Below the pieces are notes generated by a model. That model was not told the DNA's origin. It worked only from the letters and a program-made list of their open reading frames with translations, and searched no databases. From Bacillota bacterium (GTDB taxonomy: Bacteria > Bacillota > Clostridia > Christensenellales > Borkfalkiaceae), in NCBI GenBank assembly GCA_003343995.1, contig QAKE01000036.1, positions 1-27,394 on the forward strand: DNA of 27,394 nt, written 5' to 3'. Made by a program: the position numbers and the translations under genes. Of the stretch, positions 15,401-23,848 are shown one piece after another (the first letter of the stretch is position 1; every line of letters starts with the position of its first letter).

Positions 15401-15709
15401 CCTATTCTTCATATCTATGCTGATTATGAAAAAAGATTAGGCGCTTATAAAACAACACGCGTTTTATCCCGTGATTATGGCATTAATATCAGTATCGGCA
15501 GAGTGTACCGACTGATGAAATCTATGGATTTACCTAAAATGTCCACTCAAAAGTCTCAAAAAGTGAAATATTCCGATACTTTTGACTGCAACAGTCTCTT
15601 ACAACAGAAATTTGAACAGTCCGCCCCAAACGTCGTATGGGTCAGCGATATTACCTATATTATAAAACTTCCTTTTCTTTATAGCTATTTACTTTTTTTT
15701 CGCTCGTAA
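15401..15709 (+). pseudogene. IS3-family OrfB transposase fragment
   Basis: The plus-strand frame 15401-15709 carries an internal part of an IS3/IS150-type OrfB. It has IYADYEKRLGAYKTTRVLSR, then GRVYRLMKSMDLPKMS from the HTH_21 region, then APNVVWVSDITYI, the start of the integrase core with its first catalytic aspartate. Similarity stops near 15661, after which the frame reads unrelated residues until a stop. A TAA at 15398-15400 blocks the frame upstream. Both ends of the gene are missing, so it is a dead remnant. It lies directly beside the right end of the IS66 element. Interleaved inverted repeats (gcagatag/ctatctgc and atgttaaa/tttaacat, 15285-15375) lie between the two elements. Confidence 0.8.
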
Positions 15710-15803
15710 TTTTCATGAGCATAAATATTTTTCTATAATTTTTTTACTTTACCTTTTTTCCGACTTTAACGGTTAAGTCGATATAGTAAAATCCATCTAA
15801 ACA

Positions 15804-16655
15804 TTATTGAATACGGTCGTCTACCGCCACACCTTGTTCTGCCAACCATTCGACGCTTAAAGGAAGCCATTCCCGTATGCTCTCGGTAATATATTCCACC
15901 TTAAAATTATTGGTATCAAACACGTTATCGTCCGCTAAAGACAATCCGTGTCCTCCTCTCCCCCAAATATGTAAAGAATAGGGAATATTATACTTTTCAT
16001 ACGCCGAAGCAAGCAACAATACGTTTTTTGCAGGGACAAATTTATCCTGATTTGTCGACCATATAAACGCAGGCGACGATTGTTCCGTTACAAGATTTTC
16101 CACGGAAAGCTGCTGTTGAAGTTGACTATCTTTACCGCATAAATTTTCAAAACTTCCCGTATGCCCACCAAAAACAGAAATTACAGGATAAGCAAGTATA
16201 ATGGCTTTTGGCTTTATATTTCCGCTATAATCAATTTTTTTCAATACTTCTTCGTTTCTAAAATTCCCCGTTAATGCACACAAATGAGCACCCGCCGAAA
16301 ATCCGATACCGGCTATTTTATTTTCGTCTATCTGTAAATATTCCCTTTCTTTACGCATATAAGCCAATGCCATATACGCTTCCAATAATTGCGTCGGATA
16401 CTGCATAGGAGAAACGGAATAATTCAATACAAAAGTATTAAAATCCTTTGCCATATAGGCAATTGCTATCGGTTCACCCTCTCTTTCCGAAATATATCCG
16501 TATCCGCCGCCCGGGAAAATCAGCATCGCGGGAAAAACCCTTTCTTGATTAACTTCCTTACTTCTTGAATGCAGATAACAAGTAAGTTCACCATTTGCCC
16601 CTTCGGACTTTTTTATGTTAAAATAGTTATATAAATTCACGGAAAAAATTTTCAT
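15804..16655 (-). CDS. Alpha/beta-hydrolase carbohydrate esterase
   Basis: The 283-residue protein has the fold signatures of esterases in the BD-FAE/acetyl-xylan-esterase group. The oxyanion loop is LIFPGGGYGY (45-54). The nucleophile is Ser120 in GIGFSAGAH. The probable acid is Asp204 in TNQDKFVP, and the histidine is His236 in GRGGHGLSL. These enzymes remove acetyl or feruloyl groups from plant or host glycans; the substrate here is not known. There is no signal peptide, so it should act in the cytoplasm. The ATG follows GGAGAG and lies one base after the GH35 gene, at the distal end of the glycan operon. The last residues (AEQGVAVDDRIQ) are not typical, and the gene ends close to mobile-element debris, so the C-terminus may have been altered. 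No clear terminator was found in 15710-15803. Confidence 0.85.
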   Translation of the reverse strand: MKIFSVNLYNYFNIKKSEGANGELTCYLHSRSKEVNQERVFPAMLIFPGGGYGYISEREGEPIAIAYMAKDFNTFVLNYSVSPMQYPTQLLEAYMALAYMRKEREYLQIDENKIAGIGFSAGAHLCALTGNFRNEEVLKKIDYSGNIKPKAIILAYPVISVFGGHTGSFENLCGKDSQLQQQLSVENLVTEQSSPAFIWSTNQDKFVPAKNVLLLASAYEKYNIPYSLHIWGRGGHGLSLADDNVFDTNNFKVEYITESIREWLPLSVEWLAEQGVAVDDRIQ

Positions 16656-16656
16656 A

Positions 16657-18408
16657 TTACTCTCCTAAATTCGCCTGATCCGTAATGACAATTTCACCTC
16701 TTTCAAAGCCAACCAACTCAAATACTATTATTTCATTATTCTCTTTTAATAATGCACTCGGAAGATAAAGTGTTTTTTGAGGTCCGATGTTCCAGTACCG
16801 TCCTAAATTGAATCCGTTTACAAAAATATAACCTCTTGTAAAGCCTTCAAAGGATACAAAACACTCTTTGCCCTTTTCAGCTTTGAATTCTCCTTTTAAA
16901 AAGACAGGACACTGTTTATAAGAACGGCTATATTGCAAGCGTTCAATTTTTGAAAAATCCACCGAATAGACGGTATAATGACTTAAAGATTGACACCCGT
17001 ATATAACGTCGGATATGCCTTTGCTATCTTTTAAGCGCTCTCCGTAATTAATCCTGCCCAAAGCCTCGGTTAAAACTCCTATCTTTTTTTCACCGTCAAA
17101 TCCTTTGACTTCCAATGGATTGTCGTTGAATAAATTTTCATAAATTCCGTCGTTCATTCTCGATACGGTAGCCGTTTTTACACCTTCTATATATACGGAA
17201 GCAATATCCCTAACATTTTCTATTTTAAGAATGTTATCTTCGTATTTGCCGCGTAAAGTATTTTCATAAAAAATAATACCATAATTTTGATCGTATTTTT
17301 CCATAGAAAGCGGTTTTATACTATGATGCTTTTCGGAAATATTTTCAAGATTATCAAAAAAATCCGCATATTCGGTAAGTTTTACTTTCCCTATATTTTG
17401 CGTCATGGGAGGAAGAGGCAATTCCGCCTTTATAGCGTTTTCTCCTCTTTTTTCGAAAAGCAATTTTCGAATGGAATAATACATGGGTGTATAGTTTCCC
17501 CATTCGTTGATCAGAGCAAAATAATCATAAGTCGTAGCGGTCGGAGTATAACCGTTCCGATAATTTGCCCCCGCTAAAAAGCCAAAATTCGTACCTCCGT
17601 TAACCATATACATATTGAAATTAGCGTCTTGGTCCAGTAATTCTCGGAAAGCCTTTTCAAATTCCTCCACGTTCCTTTGATGATGTTTTTCTCCCCACCA
17701 GTCAAACCAACCGCACCAGAACTCCATACACATTTTCGGCATTGTTTTTTTTAAATAACCAAACGCCTCTTTTGCTCCCGAGCCAAAATTCAAGGTGGGA
17801 AGTACATTTTTAATCGTACCCCCTGAAAGCATCATATGGCAAGCTCCGTCCGACGTTACCGTCAAACAATCTATACCGTTTTTTCTGTAAACCGATTTGA
17901 TGCCGTTCAGATATTTTTTATCGTTTCCGTAGCTTCCGTATTCGTTTTCTATCTGCATCATAATGATATTTCCGCCGTTCTGATAAAGTAAGGGACGAAG
18001 AAGAGGTAAAATTTTATTATAATATCTGGTCGTATATTTTACAAATTTTTTATCCGAACATCTTAAATTCATATCGTCGTATTTTAAAAGCCAAGGGGGC
18101 ATTCCTCCAAAATCCACTTCGGCACAAATATAAGCGCTTGGTCTTACAATAGCATAAAGTCCAATTTTTTGCGCAGTTTTTAAAAATTTTACAAAGTCCA
18201 ATCTGCCACTAAAATCAAAAACGTTTTCTTTTGGTTCATGCAAGCTCCAATTGATATAAGTTTCTACGGTATTAAATCCCGCGGCTTTTAATTTCAGCAA
18301 TCGATCTTCCCAGTATTCCGGCAACACCCTAAAATAATGAATAGCGCCGCTATATATCTTAATTTCTTTTTCATCCAAATAAAATTTATCTTTTTTGTAA
18401 ATCAACAT
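16657..18408 (-). CDS. GH35 beta-galactosidase
   Basis: This 583-residue enzyme releases terminal beta-linked galactose. The GH35 barrel opens with IYSGAIHYFRVLPEYW (18-33) and LKAAGFNTVETYINWSLHEP (40-59). The acid/base glutamate is E156 in QIENEYGSYG, and the nucleophile is E229 in CMEFWCGWFDWWGE. After the barrel come beta-sandwich domains, ending with the typical GFTRGYIFVNGFNLGRYW segment (about residues 523-540) that supports the active site. The length is normal for bacterial GH35. No signal peptide is present, so it acts on imported oligosaccharides. The ribosome binding site AAAGAGGAAT precedes the ATG, and the gene is 8 bases after the upstream DUF4091 gene. It pairs naturally with the alpha-galactosidase in the same operon. 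Confidence 0.95.
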   Translation of the reverse strand: MLIYKKDKFYLDEKEIKIYSGAIHYFRVLPEYWEDRLLKLKAAGFNTVETYINWSLHEPKENVFDFSGRLDFVKFLKTAQKIGLYAIVRPSAYICAEVDFGGMPPWLLKYDDMNLRCSDKKFVKYTTRYYNKILPLLRPLLYQNGGNIIMMQIENEYGSYGNDKKYLNGIKSVYRKNGIDCLTVTSDGACHMMLSGGTIKNVLPTLNFGSGAKEAFGYLKKTMPKMCMEFWCGWFDWWGEKHHQRNVEEFEKAFRELLDQDANFNMYMVNGGTNFGFLAGANYRNGYTPTATTYDYFALINEWGNYTPMYYSIRKLLFEKRGENAIKAELPLPPMTQNIGKVKLTEYADFFDNLENISEKHHSIKPLSMEKYDQNYGIIFYENTLRGKYEDNILKIENVRDIASVYIEGVKTATVSRMNDGIYENLFNDNPLEVKGFDGEKKIGVLTEALGRINYGERLKDSKGISDVIYGCQSLSHYTVYSVDFSKIERLQYSRSYKQCPVFLKGEFKAEKGKECFVSFEGFTRGYIFVNGFNLGRYWNIGPQKTLYLPSALLKENNEIIVFELVGFERGEIVITDQANLGE

Positions 18409-18416
18409 ATTCCTCT

Positions 18417-20087
18417 TTATAGGTCCTCTTTTTCATGATTTCCATTCTGTATCTTTTTTATTTGACAGATAATTTCTTCCTGTATTTTCAAGAACTCACT
18501 ATTTGACCTTGGATAATTGCTATAACCGTCTATTCCTTTTTGGGCTAAAAATTCCTTAACATACTCTTTCCCTTTAAGTTGTTCCAGCAAAAGCCACTTT
18601 CTGTAATCGGTAATTGCGTCGCTGAATACTTCCAATCTTAACGAATCCAACACTTTCCCGTTTTCCGGATAAACGATAAAGCTGTCGCCGCTTTGGAATA
18701 GTCCTCCCGCGTCTGTTTTAAAAAATGGTTCCAGTCTTTCTTTGGATTGGTAGGAATTATAAAAATTAAACCCCCAATGCAAATATCCTTTTGCATGATT
18801 AGCGTAAAGTTGCGTTCCTAAAATTCTGTTCCTTAAAGAAGGCATATTAAAGAATCTGTTTGACACATAATTTTTATGATTGGCACAAAAATTATAAACA
18901 AAATAAGACACATTGTTTTCAATAAATTTTCGAGTGTAATAAATATTTACTACGGGAATATCCACCGCCCCCCTTTCATAAAACTCATAATCGCTTAAAG
19001 CATCAATGATGGGTACTCCTTGAATATAGGGCTGTATACTCTTCCTGAATGCCAAATACCCTGATAAATCGTCGCGGGAAGGTTCATCGGAAATATGTAA
19101 ATAGCTTTTAGAAAAAATACCTTTATCCTTGATAAGTCTTATAAACAGTGGCAAAAATTGCGATAAAAAATTATGATACTCCTCACCTAACGCATCGCTG
19201 TCCCAGCCGAAGATTTTTTCTTCTTTCCCTTCGATCGTTGCCATGATTTTAGGACAATGTTTTGCTCCCCATTGCGTAGCAAGGTGAGAAAACTCAAAAT
19301 ATTCATATCCCGCCAATTCAGCGTCTTCTATAAAACGCTCCAATTTTGAGAAATCAAAAATATAGTTATTTTCGGCGTTAACGAGAATATCGACTAATTG
19401 AATAGTGGTTCTTTCTGCGCCGATCTTCGTATCAAGCGGAGGAGTAAATAAAGGCACATATATTGTATTTACGCCATGTTTTACCGCCGTCTTTTCATAT
19501 TCCCATAAAAGAGAATTAAATTTTTCAGTAAAGGGTTTAACTCCGTAATAATCGGCAATGCAATCATAATGCATCCAATTCGTAATCAACAAATCGTTTT
19601 TGGGAAGAAGCGCATCGACTACCTCGATACCTATGGAACATTCCCCTAAAATTTCTGTTTCGTCAGTATTCCATAACTCAACTGTGAAATCATATATTCC
19701 CGCTTTTAAATTTTGAGTATCGGATATCGTAAACCAAAGGCTCTTGTACTGCCCGGATAAAAGCGTAAAATTACCATTGCAGTCAGGTTCTAATATTTCA
19801 GGGAATAAGCCTACCCGATTGTCCTTATATATCACATAATCGTCGCTGTCCGGTCTAGTATTATAATAACCCGTATTTAATTCAACCGAGCGACATTCCA
19901 CAAATCCAGCAATTTCTCCCAATAATTTTATTTTTAGAAGTCCGCGTCTTTTCATCGCCGAAAATGTCACCAATTGAAAATTCAATCTTTCATTTTTCAG
20001 CATAGAAATTTTGCAGATCTTATCAAGGGGAATAACAGACGGCATCACCTTATTCAGACTACTTACAAAAAAGGTTTCTATTTTCAT
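18417..20087 (-). CDS. DUF4091/GH123-like protein, second copy
   Basis: This 556-residue protein is a paralog of its upstream neighbour. Shared blocks include VPLFTPPLDTKIGAERTTIQ (211-230), FEFSHLATQWGAKHCPKI (264-281), LHISDEPS (330-337) and GDSFIVYPENGKVLDSLRLE in the last quarter. The N-terminal 150 residues form a beta-sandwich and the rest a barrel. DUF4091 proteins are related to GH123 N-acetyl-beta-galactosaminidases, whose catalytic pair is adjacent Asp-Glu; D334-E335 in HISDEP fits that. A glycosidase role on galactosamine-containing glycans is therefore likely but not proven. No signal peptide is visible. It starts one base after the upstream copy, with GGAG as ribosome binding site. 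Confidence 0.8.
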   Translation of the reverse strand: MKIETFFVSSLNKVMPSVIPLDKICKISMLKNERLNFQLVTFSAMKRRGLLKIKLLGEIAGFVECRSVELNTGYYNTRPDSDDYVIYKDNRVGLFPEILEPDCNGNFTLLSGQYKSLWFTISDTQNLKAGIYDFTVELWNTDETEILGECSIGIEVVDALLPKNDLLITNWMHYDCIADYYGVKPFTEKFNSLLWEYEKTAVKHGVNTIYVPLFTPPLDTKIGAERTTIQLVDILVNAENNYIFDFSKLERFIEDAELAGYEYFEFSHLATQWGAKHCPKIMATIEGKEEKIFGWDSDALGEEYHNFLSQFLPLFIRLIKDKGIFSKSYLHISDEPSRDDLSGYLAFRKSIQPYIQGVPIIDALSDYEFYERGAVDIPVVNIYYTRKFIENNVSYFVYNFCANHKNYVSNRFFNMPSLRNRILGTQLYANHAKGYLHWGFNFYNSYQSKERLEPFFKTDAGGLFQSGDSFIVYPENGKVLDSLRLEVFSDAITDYRKWLLLEQLKGKEYVKEFLAQKGIDGYSNYPRSNSEFLKIQEEIICQIKKIQNGNHEKEDL

Positions 20088-20088
20088 T

Positions 20089-21714
20089 TTATATTTTCTC
20101 CGTCATCTCGTGAAGTGTGTTGATAATTTCCTTAAAAACCGTCGGATTCGATGGATATACGGTAAATCCATAAAACCCTTTCTCTTTCAAAAACTGCATA
20201 ACGAATTCACGGGAATACTTCTTTTCCAAAAGAAGCAAAAGCCGATAATCTTTTATAGCTTCGCCGAATGTTTCTAATCTTATCGAATCCAGAACGCTCT
20301 CTTTTCCCGGATAAACGATAAAACTGTCGCCGCTAGGAAACACGCCGCCAGCATCGGTGATATAATATGGGTTAATACTTTTTGTTGAATTATAATTATT
20401 ATAGAAATTGAATCCCCAATGCAAAAAGCCTTGTATTCCGTTAAAATAAAGTTGAATTCCCAATATTCTCAATCGAATCAGCGGCATATCCAAAAAACGA
20501 TTGGTAAGATTTTCGGAAGTTTGTTCCATGCAATAATATACCCACAAATTTTTGCAATTATCTTTAAATTCGGGATAATGATTGATAGCGACTACCGGAA
20601 TATCAATTAACTTTTGACGATAAAAATCATAGTTGCTCAAAGCGTCCAAAAATTCATATTCGGAAAGTTCATTTTTCAGAATTTCTTTTATTGTCTGATA
20701 CTTTTCTTTATGCTCGGCATGAGGTTCGTCCGAAATATGAAAAAAGCACTTTTCTATTTGTTTTTTGTTTTTTAAATAATTTTTTAAAGCAGGCAAAAAT
20801 ACTTTTAAAAATTGGAGATATTCCGCGCTGTCCGATTTTGTATCCCATCCAAAAATCCGAATCGTGGAATTACCTTTTTTAGCTATGATTTTTGGACAGA
20901 ATTCCGCCCCCCATTGGGTTGCAAAATGCGAAAACTCAAAATTGACTATGCCCATTTCTATTGCATTATCTATAAAACGATCCAGTTTTTGAAAATCAAA
21001 CTTATATTCTCCGTTTTTTAACTCAACGTCTATTAGTTGCGTAGTAAGCCGTTCGCCTCCGATCTCCGTATTGAGAGGAGGGGTAAACAGAGGGGTATAT
21101 AAAGTGTTCCCTCCGTGCAAAATATAAGTTCGTAGATATTCGTTATAAATTTTATAAAACGCAAACGAAAAAGGTTCAACCTTATGAACATTGCACACAC
21201 AATCGGGATAAATCCATTGCGTGATAAAAATATTATTTTGGGGTAATTCCCGATCAATTATCCGCAAAGAATATTCCGTTTTTGCAAGTTTATTATCATT
21301 TTCATCCGTAAGCGTAATTAAAATAGGGAAATCTCCCGTTATTTTTACGTTATCAACGGTAATATAGAAAACTGTCCACATATTTGGTCTTAACGTAAGC
21401 CCCAAGCTATCAACGGGAGTTAAAACGTCGGGATAAGGTCTTACGTCGTCGCAAAGAAAAATATATCCATCGTCGTGCTCTTCGGCAAGATTGAACGTCC
21501 CCTTGGCATATTCTACATTTCTGACCGTAATATATGGCAAAAGCTCGGTTGTAAATTTAAGTTTACAACCGAGTTTCGTTTCCCACCGTGAAAAAGCTGC
21601 AACCTGAAAATTATATCTTTCATTTTTCATCGTCAAACCCTTATTTTCAGGAATCGATACTCCACTTTCCGAAAAAATTTTATCTAAACTGCCGGCAGTT
21701 TCCAATAGAAACAT
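20089..21714 (-). CDS. DUF4091/GH123-like protein, first copy
   Basis: This 541-residue protein has the same layout as the neighbour at 18417-20087: an N-terminal beta-sandwich (about 1-155) and a barrel domain. Diagnostic blocks are TPLFTPPLNTEIGGERLTTQ (207-226), FEFSHFATQWGAEFCPKI (259-276) and FFHISDEPHAEH (324-335), with the candidate catalytic pair D329-E330. It also has GDSFIVYPGKESVLDSIRLE near residue 470. By relation to GH123 it may cleave N-acetylgalactosamine or a similar sugar; substrate specificity is unknown. The two copies differ most in the first 120 residues and in loops, suggesting related but not identical substrates. The ATG follows AGAGG and lies 2 bases after the GH36 stop. 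No signal peptide is visible. Confidence 0.8.
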   Translation of the reverse strand: MFLLETAGSLDKIFSESGVSIPENKGLTMKNERYNFQVAAFSRWETKLGCKLKFTTELLPYITVRNVEYAKGTFNLAEEHDDGYIFLCDDVRPYPDVLTPVDSLGLTLRPNMWTVFYITVDNVKITGDFPILITLTDENDNKLAKTEYSLRIIDRELPQNNIFITQWIYPDCVCNVHKVEPFSFAFYKIYNEYLRTYILHGGNTLYTPLFTPPLNTEIGGERLTTQLIDVELKNGEYKFDFQKLDRFIDNAIEMGIVNFEFSHFATQWGAEFCPKIIAKKGNSTIRIFGWDTKSDSAEYLQFLKVFLPALKNYLKNKKQIEKCFFHISDEPHAEHKEKYQTIKEILKNELSEYEFLDALSNYDFYRQKLIDIPVVAINHYPEFKDNCKNLWVYYCMEQTSENLTNRFLDMPLIRLRILGIQLYFNGIQGFLHWGFNFYNNYNSTKSINPYYITDAGGVFPSGDSFIVYPGKESVLDSIRLETFGEAIKDYRLLLLLEKKYSREFVMQFLKEKGFYGFTVYPSNPTVFKEIINTLHEMTEKI

Positions 21715-21716
21715 AA

Positions 21717-23789
21717 TTAACCTCTTTGGAATTTTTTAAGTTTTATAGTTCTCGCGACAAAGTCTTTTTCAAATTTGAAAAATAATTTTCCGTTACGATA
21801 AGTCATTTCGGTGTGATGATTCAAAGGAAATACAATTTCCGCACTATCTATTTTTTCCGTTAATTCAACGGTATATTCCTTGTTTCCTTCCATATGCCAT
21901 ACGTTCAGATAGATTTCCTTTTCGTCCTCCATACCGCAACAAAAATTTACGTCCTTCCAATCGGAAAAGCCCATCGGATATATAGGAAACGCCCGTCTTC
22001 TGAACGGAGTAAGCGCTCTAAAAAAATCAATTCCACTTTTAATGATTTTTTTATTTTCGGCGGAAAGCCTTATTATATTACTTGCAAGATGCATTCTTCC
22101 AAAAAAACAGTTGACGAAATTCATCACGATATTTTCTTCGTCCACTTCGTCCGCCCACTGATTATTCGGATAGCACCATACCCCTGCCTGTTCGGGCAAT
22201 ACCGCCGCAAGCATATTCGCACTAATATGAGAAAATTTCAAATAATTGGATTGATCGGAAACAGATTGAATATCGCATTGTTTCAAATAGAAATAATCTA
22301 ACCTTTGTCCTCCGCTTGCACAATTTTCTATCACCAGATCGGGAAATACTTTTCTTAATTGTATCAACCAGTTTCTATAAGCATAAATGTGTTGCATAAG
22401 TCCCGAGCCCAAACTTTCAGAAGCGGCGTCCGTTCCTATTCCCGAATCTTGATTATAATCGATTTTAAGATATTTGATCCCATATTGTTTAATAATATCG
22501 GAAACTTGATTATACGTCCTAGAATAAGCTTTTTCGTTAGAAAAATCCAGTTGATATCGGTTGGCAAAAATGAGTTTTTTCCCACCGATTGAAAAAAATT
22601 CTTCATCGGCATAATCGGAAACAACGCTGCAAGCGATTCCTACTTTTTCGATTTCCACCCAAAGCCCCGTCTTTAAGCCTATTTCATTCAATTTCTGTAA
22701 GCAATTTTTAAGTCCGTGCGGAAACCTTTTTTTACTTTCTTGCCACTTTCCTATTGTATTAAAACAATCTTCTTCCTCGTCGTGCCAACCGCAATCTATA
22801 CAATAGTACTCCGCTCCCATTTTTGCAATCTCTGCACCGATTTTTTCCGTTTGCTCTTCGTTTGGATTATTTCCCGAGAGATACATATATTCATTGAAGA
22901 TAAGCGGCATAGCGTCTAAATCGTTTAAGTTTCGAGTTATGATTCTTCTGTATTTTGTAATTTCTTTCACAACCCCGTCGAGGTTTTCTCCAAAACTCAA
23001 CGTAACGTTCTGCGACTGTAATCGCTCACCATATTTGAGGTTTTTGTAAAATGCGTTGTTGTTAATATCTAGACTTCCCGCCGTAAAATAAATTCCGCCG
23101 TAATAGTTCCCTATCTCCGCATGCCAACTTCCGCCGGCTTCAATCGTCCACATCATACATGAATTTTCGTTTTGGATGATCCCCAGCGGCAACATATCTT
23201 TACTGGACCACGAGCCGTTATTGTTAAAACTATGCTTAAAAAATGTTGAAACGTGATTTCCTTGCATGATTCCAAGATCGTCCAACGAAAGAGTTTTAAA
23301 TTGGCATTCGCAGAACCATGTATTATAACCCGTTATGTATTCGACCTTTTTATAATCTATATTTCCATAAATGCCCGTAAGGCATACACCGGAAATACAC
23401 GTTATGCAAATTTCTTTTTGAGAAATGTTTTTGACTGTATTCTGTTGAGTTATGGTATTAATGCCGTTAAAAATAGTAAATTCACTTTCCACCTCTATTT
23501 CTGCGTTGCCTTGAATCACATAAAGTTTTTTACAATATTCATTTTCTACTACTTTGTGCGTTATATACCGAAGTTTTTCCGTTTCACTTCGATTGATAAT
23601 TCTTCCGCTGTGATTATTAGGATTTGTATTCCCCAAAATTTCCACTTCTACGATATAGTTTTCGATAGTATCCTTTTGAGGTGTTAAAAAAGAGATTTGG
23701 TGATTGATACCTTTCCAGCACACGTTCCCGTTTTTGTTAATAAGTAATTCTATTTCAATTTTTTGGTTTTTAACGTCAATAATATTCAT
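21717..23789 (-). CDS. GH36 alpha-galactosidase
   Basis: The 690-residue enzyme hydrolyses alpha-linked galactose, as in raffinose-type sugars, galactomannan side chains or mucin/glycolipid ends. An N-terminal beta-sandwich (to about residue 290) precedes the barrel. Key motifs are YYCIDCGWHDEE (328-339), GLWVEIEKVG (375-384), the nucleophile D444 in YLKIDYN, ENCASGGQRLDYF (488-500) and the acid/base D512 in SDQSN. The length is typical of bacterial GH36. The frame is open 15 codons further upstream, but the ATG at 23789 follows AAAGGG and begins where the conserved part begins. The longer start would also lie inside a stem-loop. No signal peptide is seen, so it acts in the cytoplasm. It is the first enzyme of the operon after the secreted proteins. 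Confidence 0.94.
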   Translation of the reverse strand: MNIIDVKNQKIEIELLINKNGNVCWKGINHQISFLTPQKDTIENYIVEVEILGNTNPNNHSGRIINRSETEKLRYITHKVVENEYCKKLYVIQGNAEIEVESEFTIFNGINTITQQNTVKNISQKEICITCISGVCLTGIYGNIDYKKVEYITGYNTWFCECQFKTLSLDDLGIMQGNHVSTFFKHSFNNNGSWSSKDMLPLGIIQNENSCMMWTIEAGGSWHAEIGNYYGGIYFTAGSLDINNNAFYKNLKYGERLQSQNVTLSFGENLDGVVKEITKYRRIITRNLNDLDAMPLIFNEYMYLSGNNPNEEQTEKIGAEIAKMGAEYYCIDCGWHDEEEDCFNTIGKWQESKKRFPHGLKNCLQKLNEIGLKTGLWVEIEKVGIACSVVSDYADEEFFSIGGKKLIFANRYQLDFSNEKAYSRTYNQVSDIIKQYGIKYLKIDYNQDSGIGTDAASESLGSGLMQHIYAYRNWLIQLRKVFPDLVIENCASGGQRLDYFYLKQCDIQSVSDQSNYLKFSHISANMLAAVLPEQAGVWCYPNNQWADEVDEENIVMNFVNCFFGRMHLASNIIRLSAENKKIIKSGIDFFRALTPFRRRAFPIYPMGFSDWKDVNFCCGMEDEKEIYLNVWHMEGNKEYTVELTEKIDSAEIVFPLNHHTEMTYRNGKLFFKFEKDFVARTIKLKKFQRG

Positions 23790-23801
23790 ATTCCCTTTTT
23801 T

Positions 23802-23833
23802 TGTCCGACGATAATTTTTCTTACCGTCGGACA
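23802..23833 (-). other. Intercistronic stem-loop between secreted-protein and enzyme genes
   Basis: A perfect 9-bp inverted repeat (tgtccgacg at 23802-23810 with cgtcggaca at 23825-23833) encloses a 14-base loop. On the transcript it is followed by A-rich sequence, not U, so it does not look like a terminator. It fills the 59-base gap between the upstream stop (23849) and the GH36 ATG (23789). A processing site or mRNA-stabilising element is the likeliest role. Confidence 0.7.
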
Positions 23834-23848
23834 CATCTGATTTTTTGT

